In this document: one piece after another, positions 14,700-17,590 of the stretch
How the letters are laid out: every line of letters starts with the position of its first letter
How positions within the stretch are numbered: position 1 is the first letter of the stretch
NCBI GenBank assembly: GCA_037134755.1
Contig: JBAXLO010000082.1
Span: 1-17,590 of the forward strand
Source: JBAXLO01 sp037134755
Lineage (GTDB): Bacteria > Bacteroidota > Bacteroidia > Bacteroidales > JACABE01
Direction: 5' to 3'
DNA length: 17,590 nucleotides
Program-made: the position numbers and the translations under genes
The notes under the pieces: model-generated
Told to the model about the DNA's origin: nothing
The model's input: the letters and a program-made list of their open reading frames with translations, nothing else
The model's database searches: none

Positions 14700-15428
14700 C
14701 TAAAATGTTAAGCCAAGTTTAAGGTTAATAAAATTACCATATTGTATTTCGTTGGGAATGTAAATTAAATCACCATAATAAATTTCATTTTCCTGAGCTT
14801 TGAAACCTAAACTTAAGTTGATTGACGAGGTGTGCGACAAATAATATTTCACACCTATCGAAGGATTAAAAACAATACCGCCTTTATTATATCCGCTTCC
14901 TAAAGAATAGCCTGCTTCCACTGCACAAAATGTTGTGACTTTAGTTGAATTACTTAGATTCATTCTTAAATCAACAAAAATAGGGACAAAAGTAACCTGA
15001 CTATACACATCTATACCCATTCCTGCACCTATATAATATATTTTGTCGAATTGATAATCAATTATAAAAGCTGCACCTATTGAAGCATCATCACGATATT
15101 TACCTATGCCTTTTCCATAATTAAAATCAAGAGTTCCTTTAATTCCTGATTGGTGGCTTAGATTGGAATCTATAATCGGGATATTATATGTTGAATCGTC
15201 AATAGTAATCGTTCGTTTAGCTATTGAATCCGCATTGTAAGTCGTTATACTTCCATCGGATTGTTTTATTTTAAGTTCTTGATTATTGTATTGCCTTTTG
15301 ACAGTACCGCGAATAATATCTCCATTTTTAAGATACAAAACATCTTCATTACTTATCTGAGCTTTTGTTATAAAAGGAAAGATCAGTATCATTATATAAA
15401 TAATAAAAATAAAGGGATGCTTTTTCAT
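14700..15428 (-). CDS. Outer-membrane beta-barrel-like protein with N-terminal LKNG domain
   Basis: A 242-residue exported protein. The signal peptide covers about 1-23 (ending FITKA). Residues 29-75 hold the pattern DVLYLKNGDIIRGTVKRQ and a following strand (LKIKQSDGSITTYNADSI) that is common in Bacteroidetes envelope proteins and looks like a small beta domain. From about 95 on, alternating hydrophobic strands with Gly/Tyr-rich turns and a final aromatic-ended strand (INLKLGLTF) fit an 8-stranded outer-membrane beta-barrel. No specific function can be read. It is transcribed alone, convergent with the OmpA-type gene. Confidence 0.75.
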   Translation of the reverse strand: MKKHPFIFIIYIMILIFPFITKAQISNEDVLYLKNGDIIRGTVKRQYNNQELKIKQSDGSITTYNADSIAKRTITIDDSTYNIPIIDSNLSHQSGIKGTLDFNYGKGIGKYRDDASIGAAFIIDYQFDKIYYIGAGMGIDVYSQVTFVPIFVDLRMNLSNSTKVTTFCAVEAGYSLGSGYNKGGIVFNPSIGVKYYLSHTSSINLSLGFKAQENEIYYGDLIYIPNEIQYGNFINLKLGLTF

Positions 15429-15498
15429 TTTTCTTTTTATTAAAATTATTTTCTTTAAAAAGTTAATAAATTTATTAAGAAACTCATTAAAGAGTGTA

Positions 15499-15506
15499 CA
15501 AATTTA
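15499..15506 (-). promoter_or_regulatory. Possible -7 element (TAAATTTG) of the outer-membrane protein gene
   Basis: TAAATTTG on the minus strand fits TAnnTTTG and lies 70 bp upstream of the ATG at 15428. No clear -33 element is seen. The surrounding DNA is very AT-rich, so the match could be chance. Confidence 0.35.
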
Positions 15507-15641
15507 TACAATTATATTATTAAACGAGCATTTATTTTTGATATAAATATTGATTTCGTTTTCTTTGATTTTATAACGTGCATAAAATTAATATTTTTGG
15601 GTATATTTGTTTTATGGAAGCATAATAAAAAGTGTTAATGA

Positions 15642-15859
15642 GTAAAATAAATTTGGGGAGAGGCATAAAATTTATTTTTTAAGGTAATTTTATTTTGTGA
15701 AATGCAAATAAAGCGATTTAAGGCATACATTAAAAAAATGATGCGTAAAATACATAATTTATAAGTAAAATAAATTCGGCTAAGGGCTTTAAAAAGTGTT
15801 TTTGTCTCTCCCCAAATTTATTTTGCTTAAAAATGTTTGTTAATGCCTCTCCCCAAATT
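15642..15859. repeat. Cluster of inverted copies of a TTTGGGGAGAGG motif
   Basis: Copy A (15644-15662) has a perfect 19-bp inverted partner, copy B (15806-15824). Copy C (15843-15859) is a perfect 17-bp inverted partner of 15650-15666 and includes the GCAT edge that B lacks. A partial direct copy D (15765-15776) shares GTAAAATAAATT with A. The A-B pair bounds about 180 bp. This could be a miniature mobile-element remnant, a set of binding sites or a structured RNA. No transposase is present. Confidence 0.75.
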
Positions 15860-15909
15860 AACTTTACACATTCACAGATTTTTTTCTTTTCATGTAATTT
15901 AGTTTACTT

Positions 15910-16040
15910 AAAAACAATTGAATATGGTTCTCACATTATGAGAATGCTCCAAAAACGATTGTGGAGGCTTCTCACATTACGAGAATGCTCCAAAAACAAT
16001 TGTGGAGGCTTCTCACATTAAAAGTACTCCTCCAAAAATT
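15910..16040. repeat. 41-bp tandem repeat, two full units plus partial ends
   Basis: Full units lie at 15928-15968 and 15969-16009 and differ at only a few bases (for example ACGATTG against ACAATTG). A degenerate third unit follows from 16010, and a partial unit end (AAAAACAATTG, 15910-15920) precedes. Each unit contains an inverted repeat TTCTCA/TGAGAA (TAYGAGAA) and a second one CTCCA/TGGAG, so each could form two small hairpins. There are no unique spacers, so it is not a CRISPR array. Confidence 0.85.
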
Positions 16041-16236
16041 ATTTTAGATTATCTGACGACATATCTCGCCACCATTTTTTCAAAACAAGCTATCTTTACA
16101 TACAGATTAAATGCTTTTTACATATTTAAGCTATATTTAATTAAGCTTTTCAATATTTCTTTTAGATATGCTTTACGCAAGTTTGTAAGATTATTATTTG
16201 TTTTAGAATGATAAAAAGCCATCTATTAACCCCACC

Positions 16237-16285
16237 TCGACTCCGCTCGGTGACCGTTGATTAGTCGGTCATTGAGCGTAGTCGA
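16237..16285. repeat. REP-like imperfect palindrome
   Basis: A 20-bp left arm (16237-16256, beginning TCGACTCCGCTC) faces a 20-bp right arm (16266-16285, ending GCGTAGTCGA) across a 9-nt loop. Seventeen positions pair perfectly, two could pair as G-U and one is a mismatch. It is markedly more GC-rich than its surroundings and lies 28 bp past the stop of the DUF2339-like gene. From memory, palindromes with a CGACTCCGCTC / GAGCGnAGTCGA core recur between genes in many Bacteroidetes. It may also end the minus-strand transcript, although a T-run is lacking. Confidence 0.75.
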
Positions 16286-16313
16286 AATGCCAACATATAA
16301 TTCATTAAAAACA

Positions 16314-17590
16314 TTATTCTTCCGTATCGCCCGAAATAATATTCTTATACTTATTGTATAGAAAAGAAATTATCAGCAATAAGATGCCTAACGAAACAAA
16401 TACAATAGTTTTGGAGATAGTATCGAGATACGAAATATCATACAAAAACAGTTTTGCCAGCGTAAGTCCAAAGATAATGATGGCTCCAATTCGTAAATGC
16501 TTTCCCTTTTTCCATATCCCCAAAGCAATTAACATCAATGAATAAATCCCCCATAGTATGCTTAAGCCTAATTTGTAGGATTGTGTAGAGTGCGCAATGT
16601 CCATCCAATTGATTAGCTCGCTGCTGGCAATCCACAAAATAGTGATGAAAAGCATAATATCAAAAGCTATTTTGAGATCGATGTCCAAAAACTCCTGCTC
16701 AATATACTTATAGATCGCATAGATTATCGTCGCAACAAATGCAAACGAGATATACCTTATTATTATATGGAAAACACCTCGGTAATAATATTGCGACAAG
16801 GTTTGTTGCAGATAACTATCGCGAAGTTCGCTAAGCATGTACAAACCGAAAGTTAGAAACATTAACACTACAAAAGTATTGATAGCAAGGTTAACATAGC
16901 CCAGGTTTGCATTCTTTATCTTTTTAATATTGATGAAAGATAATATTGAAAAGAACAATAAAGAATAATTAATAATCCAGACAACTTGCAGTTTCTCAAG
17001 ATCGTAATTAACATGAATATCTGGAAGCGTTTGTCCCTTTATATTAATAGTGATCTCGGAACTCTTAAGCAATAAACCCCAGTAATTAGTTATCTCTTTT
17101 AAAAATGTAAAGTAAAGACTTATAAGAAAAATGCCGGGAATTACATAAGACATAAGCTTAGGGATAGCATCTTTGCCTTGCCATGGCGCTGTGTAATTTT
17201 TGTTTTGATTAATGATATTAATAATTCCAAAACAGCTTACAAATATCAAAGAAGTAAGGAAAGTAATATTATAAAAAGGTGTAGGCATATCTCTTAGCAA
17301 TAGCTGATCAATAGCAGTATTTATAATAGAAAGACCTCGCAACACACTGAAGAAAGCCAGAAACATTAGAGGATAGGAAAGCGTTTCGTAAAAAGTAACG
17401 CTCTTAGTTCTACCAATCCAAAACAATAATGCAGCCTCGGCAGCCCACAAAATCATAATCCAATGACCATGCAATTGCACGGGAATAGCTATGGTGATAA
17501 ACACAAAAAATAATCCCGAAACCAGATAAAATAAATTGCGGTCGCCTAATTTCTGTTTGTAAATAACCGCACTTACAATTAAATGTATAA
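16314..17590 (-). CDS. DUF2339-like polytopic membrane protein, C-terminal part
   Basis: The frame is open to the right edge of the window, so only the C-terminal 425 or so residues are visible. A GTG at 17504 would give a 396-residue protein, but the frame continues upstream without a stop, coding for sequence that fits the same family (DRNLFYLVSGLFFVFITIAIP). I therefore treat it as partial. About 12 hydrophobic helices are present, with the block LHGHWIMILWAAEAALLFWIG typical of DUF2339 (predicted membrane protein), and pairs of helices recur along the chain. The function of the family is unknown; full members are usually much longer. The C-terminus is short and polar (YNKYKNIISGDTEE). Confidence 0.8.
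   Translation of the reverse strand, partial: IHLIVSAVIYKQKLGDRNLFYLVSGLFFVFITIAIPVQLHGHWIMILWAAEAALLFWIGRTKSVTFYETLSYPLMFLAFFSVLRGLSIINTAIDQLLLRDMPTPFYNITFLTSLIFVSCFGIINIINQNKNYTAPWQGKDAIPKLMSYVIPGIFLISLYFTFLKEITNYWGLLLKSSEITINIKGQTLPDIHVNYDLEKLQVVWIINYSLLFFSILSFINIKKIKNANLGYVNLAINTFVVLMFLTFGLYMLSELRDSYLQQTLSQYYYRGVFHIIIRYISFAFVATIIYAIYKYIEQEFLDIDLKIAFDIMLFITILWIASSELINWMDIAHSTQSYKLGLSILWGIYSLMLIALGIWKKGKHLRIGAIIIFGLTLAKLFLYDISYLDTISKTIVFVSLGILLLIISFLYNKYKNIISGDTEE

Larger units (their letters stand above)
15429..16313. other. Repeat-rich intergenic region without a convincing gene
   Basis: This 885-bp gap holds no gene I believe. Short open frames at 15833-16021 and 16002-16211 run through the tandem repeat and show no domain. 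The region contains a minus-strand promoter element, four copies of a motif around AAATTTGGGGAGAGG, a 41-bp tandem repeat and a long imperfect palindrome, each listed separately. A plus-strand TATATTTG (15602-15609) could start a non-coding transcript across the repeats. This is speculative. Confidence 0.6.

Noticed and set aside
15642..15826. Insertion sequence
   Set aside because: No transposase reading frame lies between the inverted copies and I see no target duplication. At most it is a miniature element.
15928..16040. CRISPR array
   Set aside because: The 41-bp units follow each other directly with no unique spacers, there are only two full copies and no cas gene is present.
15833..16211. 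Two short open frames in the repeat region
   Set aside because: Their coding potential comes from the tandem repeat itself. They overlap each other and show no domain or good start.
17504..17590. GTG at 17504 as the true start of the DUF2339-like gene
   Set aside because: The frame stays open to the window edge and the upstream residues continue the membrane protein pattern without a break.

Overview
The window looks like a chromosomal piece of a Bacteroidota (Bacteroidetes) genome. Four things point that way. The DNA is very AT-rich. Shine-Dalgarno sites are essentially absent and leaders are A-rich. Promoters of the Bacteroidetes type occur in front of most transcription units (-7 element TAnnTTTG, best case TTTG-N19-TAATTTTG upstream of rpmB). 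The L28, EF-P and OmpA/beta-propeller proteins also have a typical Bacteroidetes flavour. I cannot name a genus.

Layout. (1) Positions 1-2750 are the accessory-looking part. After an AT-rich non-coding leader come three same-strand genes: two short proteins with an HsdR-N-like (PD-(D/E)XK nuclease fold) domain and an orphan acidic protein. The first nuclease-like protein lacks the catalytic Glu. The second keeps D...ExK...QxxxY and adds a coiled coil and a C-terminal domain. No methylase, specificity subunit or helicase motor is present, so this is not an ordinary type I restriction locus. It is the best candidate here for an undescribed defence-like module. (2) Positions 2750-4985 are core genes: rpmB facing left, and efp plus an LpxD-family acyltransferase facing right, with divergent promoters between them. 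(3) Positions 4985-11962 hold surface-polysaccharide genes in several transcription units: a Wzz-like chain-length protein followed 1 bp later by an O-antigen ligase/polymerase-like protein (minus strand), a Wzx-type flippase (minus), and, divergent from the flippase, a methyltransferase overlapping a GT4 glycosyltransferase (plus). A small secreted TPM-domain protein sits among them. (4) Positions 12031-14622 are queE (7-deazaguanine pathway), followed closely by a TPR/beta-propeller/OmpA-C protein whose domain order matches the type IX secretion protein PorE. (5) Positions 14700-15428 encode an outer-membrane beta-barrel-like protein on the minus strand. (6) Positions 15429-16313 are a repeat-rich intergenic region: inverted copies of a TTTGGGGAGAGG-containing motif, a 41-bp tandem repeat, and a long imperfect palindrome. 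(7) Positions 16314 to the right edge hold a polytopic DUF2339-like membrane protein whose N-terminus lies outside the window.

Together the middle genes would export, polymerise, modify and attach a surface polysaccharide, while the LpxD paralogue could act on lipid A or another acylated sugar. The nuclease-like trio and the repeat region are the parts that standard annotation explains least.
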